A stretch of 35,002 nucleotides of DNA from NCBI GenBank assembly GCA_964058805.1, contig CAXKVV010000421.1, forward strand, positions 1 through 35,002. The letters are read 5' to 3'. Position numbers and translations under genes: made by a program. This document shows positions 22,674 to 34,321 of this stretch, piece by piece. Every line of letters starts with the position of its first letter. The stretch's first letter is position 1. The stretch comes from Schoenoplectus triqueter (lineage: Eukaryota; Streptophyta; Magnoliopsida; Poales; Cyperaceae). Below the pieces are notes generated by a model. It saw nothing but the letters and a program-made list of their open reading frames with translations, made no database searches and was not told the origin of the DNA.

Positions 22674-23090
22674 TAGGGGTGCCAATGGGTCGGGTCGGGT
22701 CGAGTCATATTATTTTATTATTTTTCTTGATCTGATTAAATTTGGGTCAAAATTGTTTGACTCATATCTAACCCGACGGGTCACGGGTCGACCCGACCCG
22801 ACCTGACCCGACCCGTATAAAATAATTAAATATTTATTAATTATCTTTATATAATTTTAATCAATATAATATTGATTAATTTATAATTAAACTTAATTTA
22901 TGTATAATTAGTGTATATTTAAGCTTTAATTAGTACTAAATCATAAAATTATTTCAAAAAATATAATTAATCGGATCGAGTCGGGTTGATCTGAACCATA
23001 CACGATCCGATTAAAAAAAATAAATCCATACCCGATCCATTTATTTTTGAGTCACATCAGATCGGATCGGGTCAATAATTGACACCCCTA
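22674..23090. mobile_element. hAT MITE, GGGTCG family, copy 3
   Basis: Terminal inverted repeat TAGGGGTGCCAAT / (reverse complement of right end) TAGGGGTGTCAAT. The flanks are GTCCTCAG (22666-22673) and AACCTCAG (23091-23098), with the last six bases identical: a good 8-bp hAT target duplication. (GGGTCG)n at the left end and CGACCCGACC-type words at about 22786-22815 can fold on each other. It is inverted relative to copy 1. Confidence 0.85.
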
Positions 23091-23273
23091 AACCTCAGCC
23101 ATATCGTTGTTACATCATAGGTCCAATTAAGGAGCAACAAAAAAAATAAGCCGCTTATTGTTCCGTTAAATACTATTCCCTAACATTTATATATATAGCA
23201 ACTTGTAGCTCTTATAATAACATAATGATCTTATCATATTCATATTCAATATAATTTTTCGAATATCATTTCA

Positions 23274-23871
23274 GAAGGGATAGTCTCGAATACTGATATG
23301 GATTGGATATTCGACGGATAACAGATACAGATTGGATACCAGATGAATACATATACAAATACGGATATATTTTGGATATTAAGTAAAAATATTATATGAT
23401 CATTCCAAAATAATTGTATACTATTTTCTAATAGAATTATTAATTATAAAAGTTAAATATTAATTATAGAAGATAAATATTAATTATCATTATAGTAATA
23501 GTTAAAATATATTAATGAATTAGATAAAATATGATACATTATCACAAATTATATATAAAATTAGTTAGATTTGTAATGTATGCAAAAAAATATAATTAAA
23601 AATATATATAAATGGATTTTTTTCAGATATGTATTCGGATAATATCTGATCAGATACTTTCGGATAATGTCGGATATTGATGGATAATAGCTAAATAGTC
23701 AGATACAAATAGAATCTGACTATTCGAATTGGATCACGAATATAGCCAAACTGTATCCTTATCCATTTAAATTTTTCGGATATCAATATGAATCAAATAA
23801 TTTTTATTATTTTTTGAGTTGGATCATGGATAAAATCAGATATTTACTATCCATTTACAACCCTAAATATA
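23274..23871. mobile_element. Possible hAT-like MITE rich in GGATA
   Basis: Both halves are packed with GGATA/TATCC words (ATTCGGATA, GGATATTGATGGATA, TTCGGATATCAATATG) around an AT-rich centre, and the right end reads ATCCATTTACAACCCTA, a terminus style seen in plant hAT MITEs. The left end (AAGGGATAGTCTCGAA) is only loosely the inverse. No clear target duplication. Confidence 0.35.
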
Positions 23872-25245
23872 ATAATATTTCATCATATATCTTTCCTTAT
23901 TCTCAAAATTCTAACACTAAATTTAGAACGTATGATCGAATTAATACGGATTATCCGGTCCATTTCCATGCCACTTGGATTATTGATGGATATTTGTGCT
24001 GGTCCAAAAGAAAAAGAAAGAAAGAAAGCATTCAGATTCACTGATTTATAAACCCTACCCGGCTACCCCATAAGAACACTAATTTATGTGTTTATAGATA
24101 TCGTCACCTTCTTAATCATATATATATGTACATCGGACTGCTATTACTGTAAGGACCGATGAACCTTATAGGTGGATGTGCAAAGGATACCCTAGGTGCT
24201 AGTGGCAAAAAGGCAATGATTGGTTGTTGGGTATGAAAATGAAATGTCAAGTCAACAATTAGCACACATGGTATGCTTAAACCAAACAATAAACTGTTCA
24301 TTGTATACCCTACATGTTATTTTAATTCAATCGGTCAATATTACGACTATTAATTACTTTCCTTGAAACCAGCTTTGCAAGGTTTTGTTCGATCAACTGA
24401 TTCTTTCGACCCCTAGTTTGTACATTCGTTTGATTTCTTTATCAATGCCATCGATCTGAACTAAATAAAAAAAATCTAAGCTTAATGCAGGTGATCATAG
24501 CTTCATCTTTACAGAGAAAAAAAAACGTAAGTTTGTTTTGAACAAGAATCATATAAAAAGTATTATAGATGGCAAATTATTGACGTTTATTTAACAGAGC
24601 GAGCATAAAAATGAAATTCTCTAGTTTTTTAGAAGGACAATTTGAAACGGTTGATTTTCATGATTTTTCAATTGATGACCAAATATTTTTCAAATTAGAT
24701 CCAAATTGACATATATTATATTTCAAAATAATAATAATGATAATATTAATAATAGTAATAGTAGTAATTAATTACTAATAATAAAAGAATAATTAGGTAT
24801 GAAGTGAACAAATTTGATTCGAACAATTTAAATGCAGTAAAATCAAACTATTGAAAAAAATTATATACTACAAAATAAATATACTAAAACTAACATTGTA
24901 CAGAGAAGCAGGATAAAAACATTAAGAATGCATATATTTAAGTTTTTCAATCATACCGACATTATTGTTCATTGGTTTTAATTTTTAGTGGGATAAATAC
25001 TTGTAACTAAATATGAATATGGGAATATTGTAAAAAAGAAAAAAGAAAAAAGAAAAAAAGCAGAGTCACCTAGATAACAATTACCAAGTGGTGAATGATA
25101 ATGGAAAATATTGCACGACTTAATTTACAAAATATTAGCAGGACCACAGGGTCAACCAATTTTGGAAGGGAATCAACTGTTCGTAAGTAGATCCAAGTGT
25201 ATCAAACTATACACTCTCCCTCATTGACCAGGGGACCATTTCATA
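23872..25245. other. Intergenic and distal promoter of the TAC1-like gene
   Basis: No gene seen. There is an AAT/AGT triplet-rich patch at 24725-24790 and an (AAAAAAG)n-like purine tract at 25033-25061. The rest is AT-rich. Promoter elements beyond the TATA box cannot be assigned by eye. Confidence 0.45.
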
Positions 25246-25251
25246 TCTGCT

Positions 25252-25259
25252 CTATAAAG
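25252..25259 (+). promoter_or_regulatory. TATA box of the TAC1-like gene
   Basis: CTATAAAG lies 84 bp upstream of the ATG. Transcription starting about 30 bp downstream would give a short leader of roughly 55-60 nt. Placement and sequence are both good for a plant core promoter. Confidence 0.6.
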
Positions 25260-25342
25260 CTATAGTGTAACTGTATAAGAAAATCATAATATCCAAATAT
25301 CCGAGTTCATTTTCTCTGATTAGTTTCCTTGGTTCTGGCAAT

Positions 25343-28300
25343 ATGGTCCTGAAGGTATCATCAATAGTTAATTGTTTTTTGTACATGGATATGTCAGAAA
25401 CTTGAGAATGCTGTTTAATTACAAACTTTTTAAATGCTTTTCATGTTGCCAGGTTTTAAACTGGTTGCACCAGAAGCTCCATGCAAGAGAAGATTACTGC
25501 CCCATCTCATCAAAGAAAGGTACATGTCAATTTATTCTCTATCGAAACTTTGTTTGACTGAGTTACCTAGCTCCCAAACCATTTTGTTCTTACTATTTTG
25601 CATTGATAATTAATTAATACACAGATGAAATTAATGATGATGTGGTTCGTGAGAGCTCAGCAGAGCACGACACTGAAGCCCTCCTTCTGCATGACATACT
25701 CTTAAACGGCATCCTGACAATCGGTACTTTAGGCCACGAGCAGTCGTTCTTACCGGCAGAAGAATTGCTGGTCCAAGAAAAACAAGAAAATTTGCAAACC
25801 AATATCGATCAAGAAGAGATGATTCAACAGGAGCCCGAAACACCTGCATTGGTTGCCACTGCAGAGAGCAAACCAGTAAGCAGGGCCGGGTCGCTCAAAA
25901 TGAAGTCGGCATCGATGAATGCTCGTGAATGTACTGAAATCATGGAGGTTTGTGCCGATAAGGTGGTGGAGATGGAGGAGTACAGAGTGAGCACTCAAGA
26001 GAAGCCTCTTTTAATGCATGAGGAGAAGAGGGAGGAGAAGACGAGGACCACTCTCGCCGAATTGTTTGCGGCTGAAGTATTTGTGGAGAAATTAGATCTG
26101 AAAGAGGTGAAAAGCGAGGAAGATTTTGTTCAGAAGAAAGTTTCTGAGGTCAAACTCTGTCAGGATAAAATGGAGAAGATCAAAGAGAAGAAGTCGGCTT
26201 CTAAGAGCGCTCATACATTGAACCGAGTAAGTCATCTGTATGTTATAAGATTAAACAATTTTATTATGGTTGTTTTACTAGATATTTAGCATATATGCAA
26301 CTAATTTTTATGGCATGTCCATTCTATATTTTAAAAAAATATATTTAAATTAAAAAATTACTAAATGTGAGCCAACATAATTTGTGACTTGTGAGGTTAT
26401 ATGAAGCTTTAAAAAGTTTAATTAGACCTATATCAAATTTGAATTAACTTGAAATTCAGTGGTTAAATTTTTTTGAACCTATTGGAATTTTATGGTCAAA
26501 ATTTAAAATTTTGCGAGAAAAAAACCCCACAAACATTTTATGAATGCAATATTCTTTACTTATGCGTCTCGAATCTCGATACATATATATAGATCATAAA
26601 TTGTTTCCTTGAAATAAAATATTTCGGATTAGTTCTCAAAGAGGTATCAAAATTATGTTCAATATTTTTATCTCCAATAGAAAGAAAAATCTTTAAATAT
26701 AGAAGACTAAAAGTACTTATCGTGGGACCAAATTTTGATCCAGGAGCGTTTTTGTGCCCATAATTACGGTGTTCCATCATGACATAACCTTTTTGTTAAA
26801 ATCGAACATTTTAATTAATTTTCAATGAAAAATTTGGACAGTACAATATCAATTTATTTGATAATTCACGTTGCCGAAAATTACATTTGAAGTATATTTT
26901 GTACAAATTAACCACCGAAAGACTTTGTAGTTGATATCATATTCTTGATTCTTCTGATTATTTACATGAACATTTCCTTCAAAATAAAACAATATTAGTT
27001 ATATTTTTTAAAAATTAATTATTTTTATTGTGAAAAACTATAACATTCAATCATATTTTTACTTCCCCTTTCTCAAAATATAAACAGATTAACTTTGAAG
27101 TAGCTGAAAAAAAACCTGTCATCTATTGAATTTTAATTAATCGAGCTTCCAATTGGAAGGAAATGAGCTTGGAACCTCGCGAGTTATTATGATTGATGAA
27201 TAAATAGATTAAAGACTGGATAAATTAAATTGGCTGAAATCATATTTTAATGTAGAAGTATTAAATGGATATGTCATAAAATGATGTACACTATAATTGT
27301 TTTATTGTTATTATTATTATTTATTTGTTTATATATTTTTTGCGAGTGATGCGACTATACACCATGCATGTTTATCATAAAATAAATGTATCTACAAAAT
27401 TGGTAGGCGGTATATATGGACGATGGATAATAACAACTTCATTTTTTTTAATTTGAATTATTTAGAAAACGATAAATATTTTTGTTCTTTTAATCGGCAA
27501 TGATAAATTTCATTTCAACAATATTAATTAGGAGTATAGATCTGTATCATAAAATAACTGTACCCTAAAATTACTTATTTTTTATAATTTATGGAGAGTG
27601 ATGAGACTTTTGACACAATATTTATTTATTTATTTATTTGCTTGGTTCTTTTTTATTTGGAAATGGGTAGCTGATCAGGAAGATGCTCAGGAAGAAGATT
27701 CATCCAGAAAATCCGAGCAGAGGCGAAGATGAGGGGCCTCTCATGATGCATGCAGGTCTTACCCATACCTCCTCCAATTAATTTTATCTGGTAATATAAT
27801 GTTCTCTCTTTTCAGCTTCTATATTTATATTCATAATTAAAGAAACCATTTTGTTCGTTCACAACAAAAACAAAATGACTACTGTGGAACTTTGAAAATA
27901 AGTCCCTAGTATTCGGTGCGTACACGTTTGTTAATTACTAAAATTAAACAAATTTAATCAAGCCGCTACATTAATTGTGCCGCTCGAATGTCTGTTGTAT
28001 ATTTGTATTCAAGTTTGTGAACTTTTCTTGGTTGAAAGAATCACAGTGCACATGACATCCATACTCAATTACTCATTGAGTGTTAGGTAAATGATGCCCC
28101 AACTTTGATAGGAAAGATGATGGATGCCTATATGTTGGCACATGGCGGTCCAAAACTGTTCCTAAAGTTTGTCCAATCCATTGTGATTGAAAAAGCGCAC
28201 GTAATTTTTCTTTCTTTTTCATCTCTTTTTACACAAATCTGACCATTGAGTGTGATATTGGCCCCGATGGCCATGAGCCCTAATCTTTGGATTGAAACGA

Positions 28301-29672
28301 ACAATTGGCCCGTTTTCTTTTCAAAGTTTAACATTTTGGATGAGGTTAAGAATAATGCTGTTTGGATTAGAAGTTATATTCGAGTTGTTATTTATATTTG
28401 AATGATTATAGTTTTCAAAATGATTGGGTCAGTAACTATACGACGTAACCAATCAAAAATTGATTTGGTTACTATTCTAAAACCCTTGAATTAATTAGTA
28501 GCTATGTAAATGGAAGACTATTTTTTTTATTCTAGCCAACTGCGTTATCATCCTTTCCTCCCCTCCGTGATATTTCAAGGAATAAATTTCAGAGGTTATT
28601 ATTATTTTTTGTTATAAATTAATTATTTAAGTTTGATCTGTCCCATGGTAGCCATCAAATTGTCTATTTTCTCCACTCTGCTACAGTGCCCCAACACTTC
28701 CCCATATTTTCTCCCATCTCTACGTGGCCCCACGTGTTTGGAAATTTTAGGTGGTTCCTTTTGTAAGTTATGGTAGGGAAAATAGGAGGGCCTGTTGGCC
28801 TTGGGGCATTTTACATTTTTTTTTTACTGAGTGATGGTGTAAGCTGTATGCCTCATCATTGTCTAAAGTAGATTCAAAATTTATCAAACTCATCTTTGAT
28901 TCGATGACTCCCTCTATCATTGAATATTTTTAAAATTTATATTTTAATTTTTTTATTATTTTGATATTCGTTACATTATTTAATCGTATGGATCAAATTC
29001 ATAATTGAACTAAGATAAATCCGATAAGTTTTGGACCTACTCTTATCCCTCCTAAAGTACTACCCACAGTGAATTGGTCCAGCGAATGAATTTGCTCTAT
29101 TCATTTACTGCCCGTCCCTTAAAAGTCTGCCCGAATTCTTAAATTAAATAGTTTAGATGAATTCACCAGCCCACTAGAGTCTAGACATTGTGCAGTACTC
29201 TATTTTTCGGAACCTGTTAATTTTTTAGTATTTATTAGTTCAACATTTTCTAATATATATAGAGAGATAGAGTTAGATTATTGTGAAAACGTTTGCATTT
29301 CGAGCTCAAGTACATACGGCTCAAATTTTATCGTAACACGTCTGAAATTTAAAATTATCATTCTCATTAAATTCTTCATATCAAAATATTGAGGGATGCA
29401 AAAATTTAGAATATTTTGAGTTTTCTAAGTATTTGTTTTAGATTTTTGAAAATCAGCACTATAATAATAATAAAATATTGAATTGTTGTTGCTGATTTTC
29501 AAAAATCCAAAACAAATACTTTGAAAACTCAAAATATTCTAAATTGCATCCCTCAATATTTTGATATAAAGAATTTAATGAGAATGATAATTTTGAATTT
29601 CAGACGTGTTACGATAAAATTTGAGCCGTATGTACTTGAGCTCAAAATGCAAATGTTTTCATAATAGTCTAA

Positions 29673-29717
<45 letters not shown>

Positions 29718-29934
29718 AGCAAAATATGAAAACACGACTCTAATATATATATTTGTATCACAATTTTACTGGGCACTAGGGTCTAGGGTGATAAATAATC
29801 TCAGATGAGCAATTATATAAAACAAATCCCTTTTCGTACTTGCAAAGTTGGTTATTTCCTAAGTCTTAACGGCAATGTGTTCTTGATTATACATCTAATC
29901 ATTTTTATTTTTGTTATCTACCATTTCAGAATGA
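25343..29934 (+). CDS. TAC1: TAC1-like IGT-family protein (branch/tiller angle)
   Basis: Five exons: 25343-25354, 25453-25519, 25625-26226, 27671-27755 and the first bases of exon 5 (29930-29934). All are GT-AG and in frame, giving 256 residues. Conserved IGT-family blocks are seen in order: the N-terminal MVLKVLNWLHQKLH (1-14), the signature GILTIGTLG (55-63) inside DTEALLLHDILLNGILTIG, a long acidic/lysine-rich middle, and the C-terminal LIRKMLRKKIHPE (228-240). There is no C-terminal EAR/CCL-like VLEL motif, which separates TAC1 from LAZY/DRO1 members. The tiny 12-nt first coding exon and the order of introns also fit the family. Known TAC1 proteins promote wider branch or tiller angle, opposing LAZY; the biochemical mechanism is unsettled. 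The last codons are uncertain: after splicing, G+AA then TGA ends the protein with Glu256; if intron 4 is kept, the frame runs on to a TAA at 27779-27781 (263 residues). Function here is inferred from family membership. Confidence 0.87.
26227..27670 (+). other. Intron 3 of the TAC1-like gene
   Basis: A 1.44-kb AT-rich intron from GTAAGT to GGGTAG. It holds a (TTTA)n patch at 27622-27640 and no complete transposon or coding segment that I can recognise. Confidence 0.7.
27756..29929 (+). other. Terminal intron 4 of the TAC1-like gene, 2.17 kb
   Basis: Donor G|GTCTTA and acceptor CCATTTCAG bound an intron that splits the penultimate codon. In rice, the fourth intron of TAC1 lies in the 3' UTR and a splice-site change there alters tiller angle (established knowledge, from memory); the intron here is in essentially the corresponding place. 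It contains a CCCACGTGTT G-box-like site at 28730-28739 and, at 29255-29695, a long foldback element ending about 235 bp before the acceptor. Confidence 0.7.
29255..29695. mobile_element. Near-perfect foldback MITE 2 in the last TAC1 intron
   Basis: The left arm (29255-29458) and right arm (29490-29695) are inverted copies separated by a loop of about 31 nt. Matching runs include GAGCTCAAGTACATACGG, TCAAATTTTATCGTAACACG, AAAATTATCATTCTCATTAA and ATATCAAAATATTGAGGGAT. I count about ten substitutions and one 3-nt gap across about 204 bp, i.e. about 95% identity. Both ends carry TATATA(GA)n, like foldback MITE 1. As RNA the whole would form one long stem. Confidence 0.9.
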
Positions 29935-30450
29935 TGCTTCCAGCAGATGAGCATTGTGATATGGAGCTGTATGAGACCATATATTCTGTGTTCAAGAATT
30001 AAAAATGGATCCTGATCTTCTCCGATTAAATAGAATTCTTTGTGTGATCTAGGCAAAACTACGACCACTTATTCTAGATCGATAAACTGATCAATTCCAC
30101 CAATCAAAATTAATATTGAGAGAGGTTCAGAATGATTTGGTCAGGAGTTACAAGCTAGGTTGTCCAATGTAAAATAGGTGGTTAAATCTGCTAAGAAACA
30201 TTCAATGAATTCCTTGATTGGATGGTCGGATCCAATGTGGACAGTTAACAGTGTTTCAGATGTTTGTATCTAAACTTGTTTAAGTGTTTGTTTGTTTGTT
30301 TGTTTGTTTGTTTTACTTCGTCTATGAAAAAAATGACAATATATTCTTTGCTTGAATGTGCATGGATTTTCCAAGTCAGCTTCATTTTGATAGTTTTATA
30401 GTTGTAACATACATTTAAGTCTTTTTTTATGTAAATATTTATCCATCAAT
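29935..30450 (+). other. 3' UTR of the TAC1-like gene with (TTTG)n
   Basis: Exon 5 continues past the stop codon. A (TTTG)n microsatellite of seven to eight units lies at 30284-30314. The transcript end cannot be fixed by eye. A 23-codon frame beginning ATGATGCTTCCAG at 29931 is open but out of frame with the upstream exons. Confidence 0.5.
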
Positions 30451-31608
30451 GTAAACCATTTTTTTCAAACTAACTATAAATTTTCTTTTTCATTATTTAA
30501 AAAGGCATGATCAAGTATGGATATTTATAAGTTATTTACTGTTTCATCAACAATATTAACTGTTTTAATGTTTAATTTTGAATATTTTTTATGAACAATT
30601 AAGACCAATTCAACCAAAAGTTAATGTACTATATTCTGCATGATTTTTTAAGTTATACTCGCATCTAAATAATAAAAATATGTTAACTTCTAGTTCGAAC
30701 AATTGTGATATTCTATGAAAAATAAATTATTGAAGACCATAATTATTGAAGGCATAGTCCTATCACATAAAAAACTCGTGTAATAGAAAACAAATACCTA
30801 AACATGCAGCACCTTGTTATTTATTTATTTAATTACAAAAATAGAAATGACAAGAGCATAACTAGATCAAATAACAAAATCTTACAACTAAAGTATTCAC
30901 AAACTATATTATATATATATATATTTCGTAAATAATGTCTATGAAGTCGTTACACATGATATAACATAATTAAATTTCTAGATATCACGTGTGAACCAAA
31001 TAATATGTTCACATGAAACGGATGAAAATATTTTGGGCTGAATTGCAATTCCGCCTTAAATGTCGAACCTAGAAACATCGTCCAGCTTGGCTTTCCCATA
31101 CACAGTTGTAATTAATTATGACCTGATGCTTTAATTAAAGTGATTATGGTAATTTTGTTATACTAATATACGTGGAAAGCTCAAATTCTGCATTGCTAAG
31201 TTCCAACTATATATTACCCACAATGCAATCGCAGGTAATTAGTAAGTGCCAAATTCTTTGGATGGAGATCGTAAATTCAAGTTTTATTTTTTTTTCAAAA
31301 GAAAAAGAAGAGGAAATTGTCGACACTGATTAGCACTTATAAAGGCTGTCGAATAAATTCGGTGTCAGATATCGGATGTGGCCCGAAAATAATTCTTGCC
31401 ACCTAAAATTGAAACAAAATGCTGATTACAGTCCAAATTTGTACTCCATTATCAGTTTAAGAAAATTTTGTGATATTTAATTATACAACATGCGATAGAC
31501 GGGGCACAGTTTCGTGGTGATTTGGATTGATTGTGGAATTATCCAAACTTCATTTTAAAAAAAACTTTCATTAAATAATCAAATTAGTCTTTTAGTTTTT
31601 AAAAGAGC
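30451..31608. other. Intergenic, AT-rich
   Basis: No gene or structured repeat recognised apart from a short (TA)n at 30909-30925. Confidence 0.5.
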
Positions 31609-31611
31609 TTA

Positions 31612-33229
31612 CACTACCCAAAAAGTTATTTTAGAACCGGTTATATAAAGAATTTAGCATAGGTTATACAACCGATTCTAGAACTATGCGGTGCTAAATA
31701 TTATAAAAACCGATGCTAAAAAGAGATGCAATGGTGCATTTAAAACCGGTTAATTAAATAATTATTTCGAAAGCTCTACCCTTTAGAGCTGGTTTTGACT
31801 TATAACCAGCTCTAAAGAATTCTTTTAGAGACGGTTATGAGCCAAAAACCGTCTCTAAAGGGTAGAGCTTTCGAATACAGTGAGTTTTCTTTTAAAACTG
31901 ATTTTCTTAAAAATCATCTTTATTTTTTTAAAAAAACAATGAGTTCTCTTTTAGAATCAATTGTTGCTTGAAAATCAGCTTTAATTTTTTTTTATTAAAA
32001 ACGTGCTCTAAATGCAACCTTTAAAACTGGCTTTAAACACAAAATCGGCTCTAAACCCTTAGAACCCATTTTTTTATATTGCTTCACTATAAGAGGGATC
32101 AATATATTACTTTCACCATAAGACATATCTTAATATATTAATTTACTATAAGATCAATCTTGATATATTGATTCATAGTAAGACAACTTTTGATATATTG
32201 ATTCACTATAAGATAAATTGATATAGAAGAACTATAAGAACAAACATATTATTCATTTAATAATTAATACGAAAGAAATATAATTATTCATCCAATGAAA
32301 AAAAATTTATTCACAATACATCTTGCTCATGTACAATGTGAAAATTTATACAATTTGTAAGAAAAAATCTCAAAAAAAAATGAAAAAGAAAATTTATACA
32401 ATTCTAAGAAGAAATCTCAAGAAAGCTTCAAATACGTTTTTGAGAGTCAGGATAATATTTTTTTCCCTAAAATGGCCATAACGATGTAAATATTAATTTT
32501 GTAGATCTCGTCGTAAGCTTTCGGTGGCCGCATAGAACACCGCAATCGGAGTTCCATATCAAAAGTTATGGTTATTTGAAGTGAAGATAGTTGGATTTTG
32601 ATTTTGATTTTTTCAGTTTTTTTTATTTTTCTTTCTTTTTCTTTATCCCTTTCTCTCAAAATCTATTATATATATAAAATAAGAGGATATTAAAACTTTG
32701 ATTTTAATTTTATGAGTTGGAATCAGTTTTTATTAAAACCGACTCTATTAATTATATCGAATCAATTTTTATTAAAATTGGCTTTAATTAATTTTTTTTA
32801 ATTAGAACCATTTTTTTAATAAAGCCTTCTCTAAAGTATTTTATTTCAGTTTTTAAAATGTTTGCTTTTCAAAAAAACTGATGCTAAAATAGTATGATTA
32901 GAGTCGATTTTATAAAAAATGATGTTAAAATAATTTAGTTAGAGTCGATTTCATAAAAATCGATGCTAAACTAGTTTTATTAGAGCCAATTTTATAAAAA
33001 AAATTATAAAAATTTAGTGCTAAAATAAAACTCTAAAATCATTTTTCATGAAAATTAGCTCTAACTCTCATCTACCAGCTATACTATTACCAATAGAACC
33101 TGTTATTTTGTAAAAATCGGCTCTAAAATATTTCACTTAAATTACTATACTGTCATTTGACTCTTTTAGAATCGATTTTCTAGTTCACAAATGCTAAATA
33201 GTGATTCTAAAAGTCTTTTTCTGATAGAG
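31612..33229. mobile_element. CACTA element C, non-autonomous, 1.6 kb
   Basis: The left end starts CACTACCCAAAAAGTTATTTTAGAACC; the reverse complement of the right end reads CTCTATCAGAAAAAGACTTTTAGAATC, an imperfect terminal inverted repeat. The 3-bp flanks are TTA on both sides (31609-31611 and 33230-33232), the size expected for CACTA transposons. Both sub-ends are filled with copies of TTTTAGA(A/G)CCGGTT, AACCGTCTCTAAAGGG and AAAATCG(G/A)CTCTAAA, typical subterminal arrays. A 20-bp-scale hairpin GAGACGGTTATGAGCC/AACCGTCTCTAAAG sits at 31827-31862. Transposase genes are absent. Confidence 0.8.
32340..32600. repeat. Interior segment shared by CACTA elements B and C
   Basis: This stretch of element C aligns with 18430-18660 of element B in the same orientation. 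Common words are AAAT(A/G)CGTTTTTGAG, TTGTAG(A/G)(T/C)CT, CG.AAGCTTTC or CGAGCTTTTC, ATAGAACACC/GTAGAACACC, (C/T)CGATCGG.G or CAATCGGAG, TATCAAA..TTATGGT and ATTTGAAG. No intact protein explains it. Confidence 0.65.
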
Positions 33230-33232
33230 TTA

Positions 33233-34320
33233 AATTAGTCTTTATTAGATACGACCGATGCAAATAAAGGTAGTTTCGATTCATAGTGGAACTTTTTATA
33301 CTAGAAGTAACTGTGTTGAAATTCATTTAATTATAAATAGATAATTTGTAGACATTCCAATTTAACGACTTGACGTTCTCATGCACTCATATAAGTATTT
33401 ACTCAAGCTAGTCATTATATGACTTGTATTTCAAATAGCGCTATTATTATCATACTCTATGCATTGTTCAGAAAATTATAGCAAGTCATTTTCATTAAAG
33501 AGGTATTTATGCACTCAAGGTGGAACTGAATGTCAACGAAAAATAGTAAAAATAATTTTATAATAACTATAATAAAGTAAAAATATTAAATTTGTATGAC
33601 TAATGTAATCAATAACGAAGTTGAGTCCTTAGAATGGAATATGACATCCCGAACCAGATTCATACTATAAGATTTTTCACTTTAATAATATTAAAAAAGC
33701 AGAAATATAAGGTTTTAATAATAATTTGTCTAAAGCAATTAGAAAATATGAATGCTTCTGATTATGAAATTCGAAAATTTAAAAGAGAGAGAGAGAGAAA
33801 CTACGAGGATTGCTTCTAATATGTCAGAGCCCTTTATGGCATTCCTTGAAACTTTCTATAGGACGTTTGTAAAAAAAAAATCACTATTTAAGTTTGATTT
33901 CATATAGCAAATGCAGTATCATGTTCTTGGTCCAAACTAAGCAACATAAATATATCCAGATAAAAATCATTGGTGTAACTTTGCTCGTGGGATTGTCAAA
34001 TCAAATATTAATGTAAATAAATGACTTTGCAGCATCAACCCATCGATGTACAAGCTAGAATAAATTATCATTGTGAAATGTATGATCACATCCACATCAG
34101 TGTCAATTTTTTAAGTATAGTTGATAGAACTAATTTATGCACTCTTAAGAGAAAATTATAATGACAAGAAGAGATTATAACTCACAAAAAGCATCGTCAG
34201 GAAAGAATATAAATAATATATTTTATGAAGAAAGCAAAGCGTCAAGATAATTCTTACAAATAACTATTTTAGAGTCAAAAGAAATGTGATCACGTGATAA
34301 TGAAATACCATATATATAAA
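33233..34320. other. Intergenic, AT-rich
   Basis: No gene or transposon end recognised. A short open frame at 33634-33819 ends in (GA)n and has no protein-like features. Confidence 0.5.
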
Positions 34321-34321
34321 G

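Noticed and set aside
25614..25998. Minus-strand open frames opposite TAC1 exon 3
   Set aside because: They are shadows of the long coding exon on the + strand and show no domain.
26515..26550. Second LINE-like tail (GAGAAAAAAACCCCACAAAC) in TAC1 intron 3
   Set aside because: It resembles the tail at 17087 for about 25 bases but lacks the poly(A) and diverges quickly; too weak to call.
29553..29735. Open frames with IYIYIY and RERERE runs (also at 15650-15943 and 34616-34810)
   Set aside because: These are translations of (TA)n and (GA)n microsatellites in MITE ends.
29931..30002. Open frame MMLPADEHCDMELYE in the last exon of the TAC1-like gene as a coding C-terminus
   Set aside because: It would need a phase-2 donor in exon 4; the only good donor (27756) is phase 1 and leads to TGA within two codons. 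No LAZY-type C-terminal motif is seen in it.
32447..32659. Minus-strand open frame in CACTA element C as a gene
   Set aside because: It covers the block shared with element B, but the frame is not kept in B and half of it is low complexity.
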